This document shows, piece after piece, positions 51,359 through 59,971 of a stretch of DNA of 64,000 bases. The position numbers and the translations under genes were made by a program. The number at the start of each line of letters is the position of its first letter. Within the stretch, counting starts at the first letter, position 1. Location: NCBI RefSeq assembly GCF_036173125.1, contig NZ_CP108054.1:7159001-7223000 (forward strand), read 5' to 3'. Source of the stretch: Streptomyces sp. NBC_00286 (GTDB lineage: Bacteria; Actinomycetota; Actinomycetes; Streptomycetales; Streptomycetaceae). The notes below the pieces were generated by a model. It ran no database searches. It worked only from the letters and a program-made list of their open reading frames with translations, and was not told the DNA's origin.

Positions 51359-52780
51359 TCATCCCCAGTTCGGCACCACCATCACCAGCCACGCCACCGC
51401 GGGTACCACCGCCACCACGATCCCTCCGTACACCATCAGCTGCCGGAAGAAACGCTCGCGGTCGACGTCCGGTGCCGCGGCCAGCACCAGCGCGCCGTTC
51501 GTCGAGAAGGGGCTTACGTCCACGACCGTCGCCGACACGGCCAGCGCGCACACCATGCCGATGGCCCCGATCTCGCCCTGCGCGAGGAAGGGCACGGCGA
51601 GCGGGATCAGGGCGCCCATGATCCCGACGGACGAGGCGAAGGCGGAGACGATCGCGCCGATGTAGCAGAGCAGGACCGCGGCCAGCAGCGGGACGCCGAT
51701 GTCGCTGACGCCCTCGCCGGACCAGGTGATGGTGCCCATCTCGTCCAGGACACCGACGTAGGTGAGCACACCGCAGATCAGCAGCACCGTCGACCAGGCG
51801 ATCTGGCCGACCGCCTTGCGGCTGTCCTCCGGCCAGACGGTGCTCAGCGCGACGGCGAGGGTGATCGCGGTCAGACCGGCGTCCAGGTCGAAGGCGAGGA
51901 CGGCGACGACGAGGGCCACGAGGGAGGTGAGCGTGGCGATCCGGGCCGGGGTGAGGCGGGTGGTGTCGGGCTTGGTGGGTGCGTCGGGGCGGGTGGCTAC
52001 GGCGGTCTTGGTGCCAGTTCCAGTGCCAGTGCCGGTCCCTGTCCCGGTGCCGGTTCCCGTGCCGGAGGCGGTACCTGCGGGCTGCGGGCCGGAACCGCCC
52101 TCCGGAAGGTCGCCCTTGTCAGAAGCATCCTTGGACGCGGCCTTGGAGGTCCCGTCCAGCGGCACCGCCCCCTGCGCCCACAGCTTCAGCCCGCCGAAGA
52201 GCACGAAGACCACACCCGCGATGACCAGGTTGGCGAAGAGGGAGGCCAGGAAGAGGGTGATCTCGTTGCCCGGCAGATCCTCCCGTTCCACGATCCCGTT
52301 GACGATCGACCCGTAGATGCTGATCGGCGAGAAGCCGCCGCCCTGCGCCCCGTGCACCACCATCGCGCCCATCAGCAGCGGACTGATCCCGTACCGCGCC
52401 GCGAAACTCAGCGCGATCGGCGCCACGATGGCGACCGCGGCCGGACTGACCGCACCGATCGCGGTCAGCGCCCCCGTGATCACGAACATCACCCAGGGGA
52501 TGAGCGCGACCCGGCCGCGTACGAGCCGGATCGAGGCGTGCACCAGCCAGTCGGTGGTGCCGTTGGCGCGGGCGATCGCGAACAGGTACGTCACGCCGAC
52601 GAGCACGACGAAGAGGTCGCCGGGGAAGCCGGCGAAGATTTCGTCGGCGTTCAATTCGGCGACGAGTTCGCCGACGCCGAACGCGGCGGCGAAGGCGAGG
52701 GCGCCCATGTTGATGGAGCGGGTCGTGGCGATCACGAACACCACGACGAGTACGAGGATCGATATCAGTTCGGCGGACAT
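51359..52780 (-). CDS. MatC-like dicarboxylate/malonate carrier
   Basis: This 473-residue membrane protein has about 11 helices in two halves, with the N-terminal MatC-type region (AELISILVLVVVFVIATTRS, ALTAIGAVSPAAVAIVAPIA). The C-terminal half (VSATVVDVSPFSTNGALVL) is typical of SLC13/citrate-like carriers. A cytoplasmic linker of about 85 residues contains nine Gly-Thr dipeptides. ATG 52780 is preferred over an upstream frame lacking helices. Gene order with MatB and a divergent GntR protein supports malonate import. Confidence 0.88.
   Translation of the reverse strand: MSAELISILVLVVVFVIATTRSINMGALAFAAAFGVGELVAELNADEIFAGFPGDLFVVLVGVTYLFAIARANGTTDWLVHASIRLVRGRVALIPWVMFVITGALTAIGAVSPAAVAIVAPIALSFAARYGISPLLMGAMVVHGAQGGGFSPISIYGSIVNGIVEREDLPGNEITLFLASLFANLVIAGVVFVLFGGLKLWAQGAVPLDGTSKAASKDASDKGDLPEGGSGPQPAGTASGTGTGTGTGTGTGTGTGTKTAVATRPDAPTKPDTTRLTPARIATLTSLVALVVAVLAFDLDAGLTAITLAVALSTVWPEDSRKAVGQIAWSTVLLICGVLTYVGVLDEMGTITWSGEGVSDIGVPLLAAVLLCYIGAIVSAFASSVGIMGALIPLAVPFLAQGEIGAIGMVCALAVSATVVDVSPFSTNGALVLAAAPDVDRERFFRQLMVYGGIVVAVVPAVAWLVMVVPNWG
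52011..52064 (-). repeat. 6-bp tandem repeats encoding a Gly-Thr linker
   Basis: About nine GGNACN-type hexamers encode consecutive Gly-Thr pairs in the central loop of the carrier. Third positions vary, so the array is old enough to have drifted or is kept by protein-level selection. Confidence 0.88.
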
Positions 52781-52844
52781 ACGGGCTCCCGTCTTTGGGC
52801 CCCGGAGCGGCATAGAGGGCTGGCGGAGGGCTGGCGGATTGGCC

Positions 52845-52861
52845 AAGTGGCTGAACCACTT
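52845..52861. promoter_or_regulatory. Candidate GntR operator 1 in the malonate promoter region
   Basis: AAGTGG-CTGAA-CCACTT is a perfect 6-5-6 inverted repeat with the TGG...CCA core expected for FadR-type GntR proteins. It lies between the divergent carrier and regulator genes. Confidence 0.5.
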
Positions 52862-52924
52862 CGGACGCTGGACAGCGTGGGCGCGACCCGGGCACACGTC
52901 AAGGGGTCGCGCAGGAATTGGCTC

Positions 52925-52943
52925 AGCCAGTGGACCACTGGCT
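52925..52943. promoter_or_regulatory. Candidate GntR operator 2 in the malonate promoter region
   Basis: AGCCAGTGG-A-CCACTGGCT is a perfect 9-1-9 palindrome, 35 bases upstream of the regulator start. It shares the GTGG...CCAC core with site 1. Confidence 0.6.
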
Positions 52944-52977
52944 CCACGGTGTTACGCTCCCGACGAAGGGGGACCCC

Positions 52978-53685
52978 ATGACCGAAGCCTTGCGCCCCAT
53001 GACGAAACAGCGCCTGTACGAGCAGGTGCTGGAACGGTTGCGCCAGTACGTCGCCGAGGGGGGTCTGTGCGCCGGTGACCGTCTGCCACCCGAGCGCGAC
53101 CTGGCGGCCCGCCTCGGCGTCAGCCGCGCCTCGGTGAAGCAGGCCATCGTGGTCCTGGAGGTCCAGGGCCTGGTCGAGGCCCGGCACGGCGGCGGTACGT
53201 ACCTGGTGCGCGACAGCCTCGACGTCGAGCCCGTCGAGCGGCTCGTCGAACGCCGCCGGCGCCTGCCCGACGTACTCGAAGCCCGCGAGGCCCTGGAGAC
53301 CAAGCTCGCCGAACTCGCCGCCGAGCGCCGCACGGACGACGATCTCGCCGCCCTCCGCGCGGCCCTCGACCACATGGAGCGCGAGATCGAGGAGGGCGCC
53401 CCCGGAGTGGAGGGCGACCGGCTCTTCCACGCCGCGGTCACGGCGGCGGCCCACAGCAGCATCCTCGCCGAGTTCATGCGCTCCATCGCCGACCAGATCA
53501 CCGAGAGCCGCAACGAATCCCTCCGCCAGCCCGGCCGCCCCAGCCGCTCCCTGGCCCAGCACCACGCGATCCTTGACGCGATCGCCGACCGCCGCCCGAG
53601 CCAGGCGGCCACGGCGATGCGACGCCATGTCCGCACGGTGGCGAAGGTACGGCTGCTGGACTGGGACCCGGAGGAGAACGACTAA
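52978..53685 (+). CDS. GntR/FadR family regulator of the malonate genes
   Basis: This 235-residue regulator starts at ATG 52978 after AAGGGGG. The winged helix-turn-helix is RLPPERDLAARLGVSRASVK followed by QAIVVLEVQGLVEARHGGGT. The FCD ligand domain has EAREALETKLAELAAERR, DRLFHAAVTAAAHSSIL and the metal-binding HHAILDAI. Divergent from the carrier-MatB-carboxyltransferase operon, it is probably the malonate- or malonyl-CoA-responsive repressor (MatR role). Two palindromes lie in the shared promoter. Confidence 0.92.
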   Translation: MTEALRPMTKQRLYEQVLERLRQYVAEGGLCAGDRLPPERDLAARLGVSRASVKQAIVVLEVQGLVEARHGGGTYLVRDSLDVEPVERLVERRRRLPDVLEAREALETKLAELAAERRTDDDLAALRAALDHMEREIEEGAPGVEGDRLFHAAVTAAAHSSILAEFMRSIADQITESRNESLRQPGRPSRSLAQHHAILDAIADRRPSQAATAMRRHVRTVAKVRLLDWDPEEND

Positions 53686-53730
53686 CTGCCGCTCTGACGT
53701 GGGCAGTTAGGGTCGTTAGGATCCCCTGCT

Positions 53731-54507
53731 ATGACCGCCCCCACGACGCCCCCTCCCCCTTCTCCCGTGAACGGGCCGGAGCCCACCATCCTCGCCACCT
53801 CCGGCGGCCATCGAGCCGGCGCCGGCCGGACCATGGTGATGTTCGACGCCCTGGTCCATCACGCGGTCGAACTCTCGGGCGCCCACGGCCGCCGCCCCCG
53901 CGTCCTGTACGTGGGCACGGCGATAGGCGACGCCGAACACTTCACCGCCCGCATGTCCGAGGCCGCACGCGTGGCGGGCTTCGACCTCACGCCCCTCCAG
54001 CTCTTCCCGATGCCCAACCACGACGACGTGGAGGCCACCGTCCTCGACCAGGACGTCGTCTGGGTCATGGGTGGCTCGGTGGCGAATCTCCTCGCGGTAT
54101 GGCGGGTACACGGCCTGGACGACATCCTCCGCCGTGCCTGGCGCGCGGGCGTCGTCCTCAGCGGCGTCAGCGCGGGCTCGATCTGCTGGTTCCAGGGCGG
54201 CACCACGGACTCCTTCGGCCCCGAACTCCGCCCGCTCACCAACGCATTGGGCTTCCTCCCGTACGGCAACGGCGTCCACTACGACACCGACCCAGGCCGC
54301 CGGCCCCTGGTACACCGCCTAGTCGCAGGCGGCACCCTCCCCACGACGCACTGCACCGACGACGGAGTGGGCCTGGTCTACCGCGGCACCGAACTGACGG
54401 AAGCCGTCACGGAGTTGCCGGGCAAGGGGGCGTACATCGTGAAGCGCGACGGCGACTCGGCAGCCGAGGAACGCATCGATCCGCGCCGCCTGCCCACGGT
54501 CAACTGA
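53731..54507 (+). CDS. Peptidase E-like serine hydrolase (family S51)
   Basis: This 258-residue protein has the S51 alpha-aspartyl dipeptidase fold. It shows ILATSGGHR at the N-terminus, VWVMGGSVANLLAVWRVHGL, the nucleophile elbow SGVSAGSICW with Ser147 and TDDGVGLVYRG near the end. It may cleave Asp-X dipeptides or a similar bond in the cytoplasm. The ATG follows the GntR gene by 45 bases in the same direction but shares no evident pathway with it. Confidence 0.9.
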   Translation: MTAPTTPPPPSPVNGPEPTILATSGGHRAGAGRTMVMFDALVHHAVELSGAHGRRPRVLYVGTAIGDAEHFTARMSEAARVAGFDLTPLQLFPMPNHDDVEATVLDQDVVWVMGGSVANLLAVWRVHGLDDILRRAWRAGVVLSGVSAGSICWFQGGTTDSFGPELRPLTNALGFLPYGNGVHYDTDPGRRPLVHRLVAGGTLPTTHCTDDGVGLVYRGTELTEAVTELPGKGAYIVKRDGDSAAEERIDPRRLPTVN

Positions 54508-54594
54508 CGCTGCTCCACACGGCTGTTGAGCCCTGCCAGCTGTCGGAGAACATCCCCTGCTGTGCCGGAGGGGGATGCCCCGCCGTCCATTCGC

Positions 54595-54708
54595 CTCAGG
54601 CCCGAACCGACGCTTGTATGCCGACGGAGTGATGCCCATCTCGCGGCGCATCAGCGTGCGCGGATTGGCAGCGGTGCCAAGCCCGCTGCGCCGCGCGACC
54701 AGCTCGAA
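54595..54708 (-). pseudogene. Remnant of an AraC/GlxA-type regulator
   Basis: Thirty-eight codons read FELVARRSGLGTAANPRTLM and RREMGITPSAYKRRFGPE, the second helix-turn-helix of AraC-type GlxA regulators. No frame joins it to a first helix-turn-helix or a DJ-1 domain upstream. It lies between the peptidase E gene and the RiPP cluster and may mark the cluster's left border. Confidence 0.6.
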
Positions 54709-54966
54709 GCGGGGTCCGTGTGGTCGATCGAGTCGAACAGGCTGACGCCGGCGACGCGGAGGCTTTGACGATCTCCCGGACAGCCCGGCCCGTGCCCTGG
54801 ACAACCCGCTCGGTCCCGTGCCGGCCGAGCCGACTGGTCCTCCTGGAGGCCGGCACCGTTCGGCCGGCGCGGAGGAGCTGGATCGTGGTGGCGCACGAGG
54901 TGGCCGGGTGGCCCCGAGCGGGAGCGTGGCCGCATGCCGCAGACGATCCCGAACGGAGTTGTCCGG

Positions 54967-56118
54967 TCACCGGCTTTCTGCGCGCGAAACCGGTACGGAA
55001 GGAGGTACGTGGCCCCTTTCGGCGAGTGCCTCGGTGCCCGGGGCACAGGCGGCACGCAGCGCGTCGAGTTCCCCGGCGGACAGCTCGGCAGCGGCCCTCC
55101 CGCGCCGGGACGGGTCGATGAGGCCGCGTGCCGCCGCCAGCCAGGCCGGGGGCGCGGTGAGTCCGAGAGATCCGGCCAGCCGGGTCAGGGCATGGTCCGG
55201 TTCGGTCAGCAGCTCCTCGTAGCTCAGGCTGCTGTGCAGCCGCGCCGGCACGGCGTCGAGCATCTCCAGGCCGAGGCACACCATGCCGGCCCAGTACCCT
55301 CTGCCGAAGGTGTCGAGAGGCAGAGGGCACCTTGAGAAGCGCCGGGCGTCGTACGGAGGCGTCAGCAGCCCGCGGAACCGGTCGGGCATGGCGTCCTCGA
55401 TCTCCCGCAGGGAGGCCGTCGCCAAGCCGACGTCCCGTGCTGCCGCCCTCGCCTGGAGCGCCAGCACCTCGCGGCGGAAGGCCGGGTGGCGGCTCATCGA
55501 CAGTGCGCAGTCCGGTCCGTCCCGGTACAGGTGCACAAAGCGGGCATCGGGGAACAGTGTCTGCAGCTGCCCGACCAGGAGCAGCGAGCCGGCCGAGCAT
55601 TCCACCACCGCTCTCCGGCCGAGCAGACCGGCCAGGTGGGCGAAGAACGCGCGGTACTGCTCGGCCGCCGGGCGGCGTGGCCAAGCCGGCACCTCCGCCG
55701 CGAGCCGGTCGAACAGCGTGTCAGGGGCGTCGGTCAGTACGGGCAGCAGAAGGTGACAGATCAGCGGTACGCCCCCGGACGGTGTGAAGCGCCCCGCGCC
55801 GTCCGGAGCGTAGGGATAGGACATCTCCGGGGGTTTGAGTCCGGACTCGATCAGGCCGTCGATCTCCGGGGAGGCGGTGGTCAGCAGGTCCCACAATCGC
55901 CTTCCGTCCATCTCCTCGGCGGGGACCTGGAAGGTACGCGCGGCGGCCTTGAGCACGGCGAAGAACTCACCGACGCCGAGTACCTCGGGGTGGCGGTGGA
56001 GGATATGGCTCAGCAGCGTCGTGCCGCAGCGGCCGGTTCCCACCACGAAGGTGATCGGAAGGTGCTCGGCCGGCACGCTGACAGGCACTCCGGCGGTGCT
56101 GCCGGGCACGCTCACCAC
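54967..56118 (-). CDS. Sulfotransferase of the RiPP operon
   Basis: This 383-residue enzyme is a PAPS-dependent sulfotransferase. The 5'-PSB P-loop is FVVGTGRCGTTLLSHIL (residues about 23-40) and the 3'-phosphate-binding motif is HLYRDGPDCALSMSRHPAF (residues about 196-215). The sequence is close to the sulfotransferase_3 group that acts on peptides and small molecules. It is the last gene of a leftward operon containing the precursor, epimerase and C-methyltransferase genes, 19 bases after the methyltransferase stop. Its acceptor could be Thr in the core peptide or another cluster product. The GTG start lacks a strong Shine-Dalgarno. Confidence 0.88.
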   Translation of the reverse strand: MVSVPGSTAGVPVSVPAEHLPITFVVGTGRCGTTLLSHILHRHPEVLGVGEFFAVLKAAARTFQVPAEEMDGRRLWDLLTTASPEIDGLIESGLKPPEMSYPYAPDGAGRFTPSGGVPLICHLLLPVLTDAPDTLFDRLAAEVPAWPRRPAAEQYRAFFAHLAGLLGRRAVVECSAGSLLLVGQLQTLFPDARFVHLYRDGPDCALSMSRHPAFRREVLALQARAAARDVGLATASLREIEDAMPDRFRGLLTPPYDARRFSRCPLPLDTFGRGYWAGMVCLGLEMLDAVPARLHSSLSYEELLTEPDHALTRLAGSLGLTAPPAWLAAARGLIDPSRRGRAAAELSAGELDALRAACAPGTEALAERGHVPPSVPVSRAESR

Positions 56119-56137
56119 CGGCCCCGGAACGCCGCGT

Positions 56138-58321
56138 TCATCGCTGCTCCTCCAGCGCTGGGGCGCCCTGGGCCGTGTCTTCGGCGCCTTCGGCGCGCCT
56201 GGCCCGCGCCGAGTCCTGCGTGGCCCGGAATGCGTCCACGAAACCGCCCGGGAAGTCCCGGCCGGTGGGCAGACTGGGGATCGTTCCGGGAATGGCCAGG
56301 GTCACCAGACGGTCGTCGATCTCCAGCAGGAGGCGCCGCTCGACAAGCGACTCCACCGCGGCGTCGATCGTCGCCTGCGCCACGTCCAGATCGTGGTCGC
56401 GCCGGAGGATCTCCCGCAGCTTGGCGGGACGCGGGGCGGCGTCGCAGGCGAGAACCACCGCGCGTGCCACCCCGGTCAGCCGCATCCGGGTCCGCTCCGC
56501 GCACCGTCGCGTGTCCAGGATGTGCAGCTCACCGTCGACGTCGGTCATCGCCAGCACGGGCCGCACGGTGTCGTGGAAGGCCTGCTTCCACTGGTTCGCC
56601 ACTTCCTGCAGGGCCTGTATGCCCTTCCCCTTCCGGACGGGGCGCAGGAGGGTGTCGGGCACGCCCAGCGCGGGGGTGTCGCTGAAGAAGTACGTCAGGT
56701 CCTCCAGGTCGCTGTGGGCCAGCGGGTAGACATAGTGCATGGACGGGATGGGCGAGAGGAACAGGCCGTGCTCCTGGGCCTTCTTCTCGTAGACGCTGAA
56801 GCGGTCGAACCGCAGAAGGGCCGTCCCCTGGGGTGCCTCCAGGTGCTCCAGCAGCGGCACCCACTCGGCCATCTGCGCGTAGTACGCGTCGCTGTCCCCC
56901 GGGAAGCCCCACAGCAGGCTCCAGCTCATGCGCAGTCCGAACTGGCGTCCGCGCTTGAGGAGTTGGATGTTCTGCCAGCCCCGTACGCCCTTGTCCATCA
57001 GCTTCAGCATCTCGGTGTGCAGGCTCTCGATCCCCGGCTGGACCCAGGTCACCCCGGCGTCCACCAGGGTCTCGATCTGCCGGGTGTTCGCATTGGCCTT
57101 GATCTCGTAGAACAAGGCGCGCTCCGGGTCCTTCTCCTGGGCCAGAGCGGTCAGCAGGGTGGTGAAGTAGCCCATGTCGAGGATGTTGTCCACACACTCG
57201 AACCGCTTCAGCCCGTACCGCTCCGTCAGCGCTGCCATCTCCTCCCGGACCCGCTCGGGGGACTTGGAGTCGTAGACCATGCTGCTGCCGTTCAGCCCGC
57301 AGAAGGTGCAGTGGTGGCTGTCCCCCCACCAGCAGCCGCGCGAGGTCTCCAGGGGCAGTCCCGGTGTGACGTACGGCCCCACCCTGGACGAGCGGCTCAG
57401 CTCGTCGAAGTAGCCCTGGAAGTTGGGCACCGGGAGCGAGTCGAGCTGCCGGAACACCGCCCGGGGCAACGGGGGCCCGCTGCCCGGGCTCCCCGCGGCC
57501 GTCTTCTCCCGGTGTCCGGCGGGCCCCGCCGGGTCGGGGAGCCGGTGGGCCGGCCCCAGCACCCCGCGGGGCAGTTCGTCCGCGGGTACGTCCCAGCCGC
57601 GCTCCAGGACCGTACGGCACAGCGGGGTGATCAGACCGTCGGCCTCTCCCGAGACCACATAGTCCACCCACGGGAAGCAGCGGTGGGTCGCCTCGCCCAT
57701 GACGGCCTCACAGTTCGCGCCCCCCATCATGGTGATCACGTCGGGGTCGAGCTCCCTGATGCGGCGCAGCAGCGCCAGGGAGGCGACATGCTGCTCGAAC
57801 GTCGAGGTGCAGCCCACCACCCGGGCGCCGGTGGCGAGCACACGCTGCGCAGCCTCGTCGACGAACTCGGTGGCGAACCGCCGAAGCGTGCGCAGGGCCG
57901 CCCTCCAGCCGCCGGGGAAGCTCCAGGGCGCCGGGACCCCGGACGCCTCCAGCAGGTCCAGGTACTGCTCGTCCTTGTCCCGCGCGCCGGGGAAGAGCTC
58001 TTCGGGGAAGGCCGCTTCCGCGAAGGTCCATTCGCCCACCAGCAACTGGATCTGGGACTGGTGCTCGCACACGTCGTACAGGGGCAGCCCCACCCGCTCG
58101 GCGAACCACAGGTTCGCGTGGGCGGTGGTGACCGGGACCCCGTCCCGCTCCAGGATCCCCGCCAGCAGACCCAGCGCCATGGAGGGCCGGGAAACCGAGG
58201 CGTACGGCATGCTCACCAGGCAGACACCGCCGAAGGAGGAGCCGCCGGAGGAGGAGCCGCGGGAGGAGGAGTCGCGGGAGGAGAGCGCGGCGTCGGCGGC
58301 CGTGGGCTCCGTTCGGTTCAT
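56138..58321 (-). CDS. B12-binding radical SAM RiPP C-methyltransferase
   Basis: This 727-residue enzyme has a B12-binding N-terminal part (GARVVGCTSTFEQHVASLAL, MMGGANCEAVMGEATH) and a radical SAM core with the Cys cluster RGCWWGDSHHCTFCGLNG. That cluster spacing is typical of the RiPP-maturation C-methyltransferases of the rSAM_ocin_1 type, which include PoyB/PoyC-like enzymes. It likely methylates unactivated carbons of the core peptide. ATG 58321 is preferred because AAGGAA lies seven bases upstream; a GTG at 58372 overlapping the epimerase stop is the alternative. The first 35 residues contain short Ser-rich repeats. It lies between epimerase and sulfotransferase. Confidence 0.92.
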   Translation of the reverse strand: MNRTEPTAADAALSSRDSSSRGSSSGGSSFGGVCLVSMPYASVSRPSMALGLLAGILERDGVPVTTAHANLWFAERVGLPLYDVCEHQSQIQLLVGEWTFAEAAFPEELFPGARDKDEQYLDLLEASGVPAPWSFPGGWRAALRTLRRFATEFVDEAAQRVLATGARVVGCTSTFEQHVASLALLRRIRELDPDVITMMGGANCEAVMGEATHRCFPWVDYVVSGEADGLITPLCRTVLERGWDVPADELPRGVLGPAHRLPDPAGPAGHREKTAAGSPGSGPPLPRAVFRQLDSLPVPNFQGYFDELSRSSRVGPYVTPGLPLETSRGCWWGDSHHCTFCGLNGSSMVYDSKSPERVREEMAALTERYGLKRFECVDNILDMGYFTTLLTALAQEKDPERALFYEIKANANTRQIETLVDAGVTWVQPGIESLHTEMLKLMDKGVRGWQNIQLLKRGRQFGLRMSWSLLWGFPGDSDAYYAQMAEWVPLLEHLEAPQGTALLRFDRFSVYEKKAQEHGLFLSPIPSMHYVYPLAHSDLEDLTYFFSDTPALGVPDTLLRPVRKGKGIQALQEVANQWKQAFHDTVRPVLAMTDVDGELHILDTRRCAERTRMRLTGVARAVVLACDAAPRPAKLREILRRDHDLDVAQATIDAAVESLVERRLLLEIDDRLVTLAIPGTIPSLPTGRDFPGGFVDAFRATQDSARARRAEGAEDTAQGAPALEEQR

Positions 58322-58368
58322 CACGCTGTTCCTTTCATCGGGCTGAGGCCGGCTCGTCAGGCCCGTCT

Positions 58369-59832
58369 TCACGAGGTCTGGAGGGTGACGGAGACAGCGG
58401 TGGACGGCGGTTCGGGTTCCTCGTCGAGGAGCCCCAGGGCGAACAGGTCGTCCAGCAGCAGCATGGTCTCGGCCAGCGGAACCCCCGAGTTCCGTTCGCG
58501 GCGGAGCGCGAACTCCTGGACGGTGCCACCGCCCTTCAGGAGCAGGCGGGCCATGTCCTCGGCATCGGGGAGCTCGGGCAGAGCGGTTTTCAGGCCGAGA
58601 GACCGGACGTGCAGGCGGCCGCCCTCCGTCGCGATCCGCAGATCCGACCGTGCGCGTACCGTGTCATCCGGGCGCAGGCTGGTGCGCATGTTCCTGTCGA
58701 TCATCGAGCCGATGACGTCGCGCAGCTCCTCGGCGGAGCCGAAGGTGCGCTGGTCGACCACCCAGAAGCCCTCCGGCCAACGGTCGTCGGCGTCACAGGG
58801 GGTGATGAGCCGGACCGAGCCCTCCACCATGTTGAACAGGAAGCCCGAGACGCAGGCGATCGTGGAGCTCGTGTCGTCCGGGGTCAGCTGGTCCGCCCGC
58901 TTCTCGGCGAACTGCCGGGCCCGGCCCGCGTTGGCCTTGGGAGCCGCGTACGCCCCTTTGTTCTGCGCGACGCACTCCACGCGCAGCAACTCCTCGGGGG
59001 TGAAGCTCTCATGGATGCTGTTCAGCGCGCTGAGCGAGATGATCGAGAAACGGTTGACACCGAAGCCGAGCGATTCGGCGAGTGCGAGCAGCCGCTTGGT
59101 GCGGTCGATGTTCTTGTGCCCCAGCGCGGTCGTGGTCTGCGGGCAGCCCTTCAGCACCTGGTGGTAGTCGACCAGGAAGCTCTCGTACTCGGGATTGTCG
59201 AGCGGGTCCGTCGCCCAGTACAGAAAGCTTCCCTCCATGGCATCCCCGACGATGTCGCCCATGGTGGCCAGAACGTTCCGCCACAGCAGGGCGTTGTCCT
59301 CGGTGTAGGGCCAGGTCTGGTCGAACTTCGACGCCGAGACACCGCAGAACCAGCAGCCGACGGAGCAGCCCTTGGCCAGTTCGAACGCGGCGGGGGCGTG
59401 CACGATGGCCCGGGCCCGGGTGTGGCCCAGCTCGCCGCCGCACCGGTTCATCTGCCGTCGGCGCCACGCTGCCATCTGCGGGTTCTTGGCCTCGTTCGAG
59501 GCGCACAACTGGTCGCGGTGGGCCAGCTTCTCCTTGATGAATGCCGCGTACCGCCGGGTGGACCGTGGTGGGTCCGCCGTCGCTGCCGCGTGCTCCGCCG
59601 AGTGGCGGGGTACCTCTTCCGGGGGCACGATGGGCAGGATCTGCGCCGGGCTCAGGGGGAGGCCCAGAGAGTCGATGGCCGACGCGGGGGAGTGTGCGAA
59701 GGCCTCCCGGAACGCGGGGTCCATGGTCCAGCGCTCCAGCACACGTTTGGTGTGGGCGACGTCCCGGATGTAGTCGGGAGGGATTTCGCTGAGGTCGCCG
59801 AGCAGGGGAAAGTACTCGTCTGTCGCGGTCAT
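58369..59832 (-). CDS. PoyD-like radical SAM peptide epimerase
   Basis: This 487-residue protein carries the radical SAM cluster KGCSVGCWFCG, CX3CX2C with Cys156, Cys160 and Cys163. Its surroundings (FELAKG, GVSASKFDQTW, SFLYWATDPLDNPEYESFLV) match the RiPP maturation amino-acid epimerase family, which flips L residues to D in proteusins. The N-terminal region (residues 35-58, WTMDPAFREAF...LGL) resembles the precursor's own leader. The gene follows the precursor after two hairpins, and its stop overlaps an alternative start of the methyltransferase. Confidence 0.92.
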   Translation of the reverse strand: MTATDEYFPLLGDLSEIPPDYIRDVAHTKRVLERWTMDPAFREAFAHSPASAIDSLGLPLSPAQILPIVPPEEVPRHSAEHAAATADPPRSTRRYAAFIKEKLAHRDQLCASNEAKNPQMAAWRRRQMNRCGGELGHTRARAIVHAPAAFELAKGCSVGCWFCGVSASKFDQTWPYTEDNALLWRNVLATMGDIVGDAMEGSFLYWATDPLDNPEYESFLVDYHQVLKGCPQTTTALGHKNIDRTKRLLALAESLGFGVNRFSIISLSALNSIHESFTPEELLRVECVAQNKGAYAAPKANAGRARQFAEKRADQLTPDDTSSTIACVSGFLFNMVEGSVRLITPCDADDRWPEGFWVVDQRTFGSAEELRDVIGSMIDRNMRTSLRPDDTVRARSDLRIATEGGRLHVRSLGLKTALPELPDAEDMARLLLKGGGTVQEFALRRERNSGVPLAETMLLLDDLFALGLLDEEPEPPSTAVSVTLQTS

Positions 59833-59912
59833 CTGTGCCTTCCGATCTTCCGGGTGTGCGGCAGGGACGTGCGAGGGACAGCTGAGGGGGAGGGAGAAGG
59901 GAGGGGGACCGC

Positions 59913-59966
59913 CGGCGCACGGAGGGGCAGCCGTGCGCCGACGGTGAGCCGGCAGTCTGTGCCGGC
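59913..59966 (-). terminator. Two tandem hairpins after the RiPP precursor gene
   Basis: A 7-bp stem (59948-59954 with 59960-59966) begins six bases past the precursor stop. A perfect 10-bp stem (59913-59922 with 59931-59940) follows. No T-tract is present, so partial termination or 3'-end stabilisation would give much precursor mRNA and less enzyme mRNA. Confidence 0.65.
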
Positions 59967-59971
59967 GGTTC

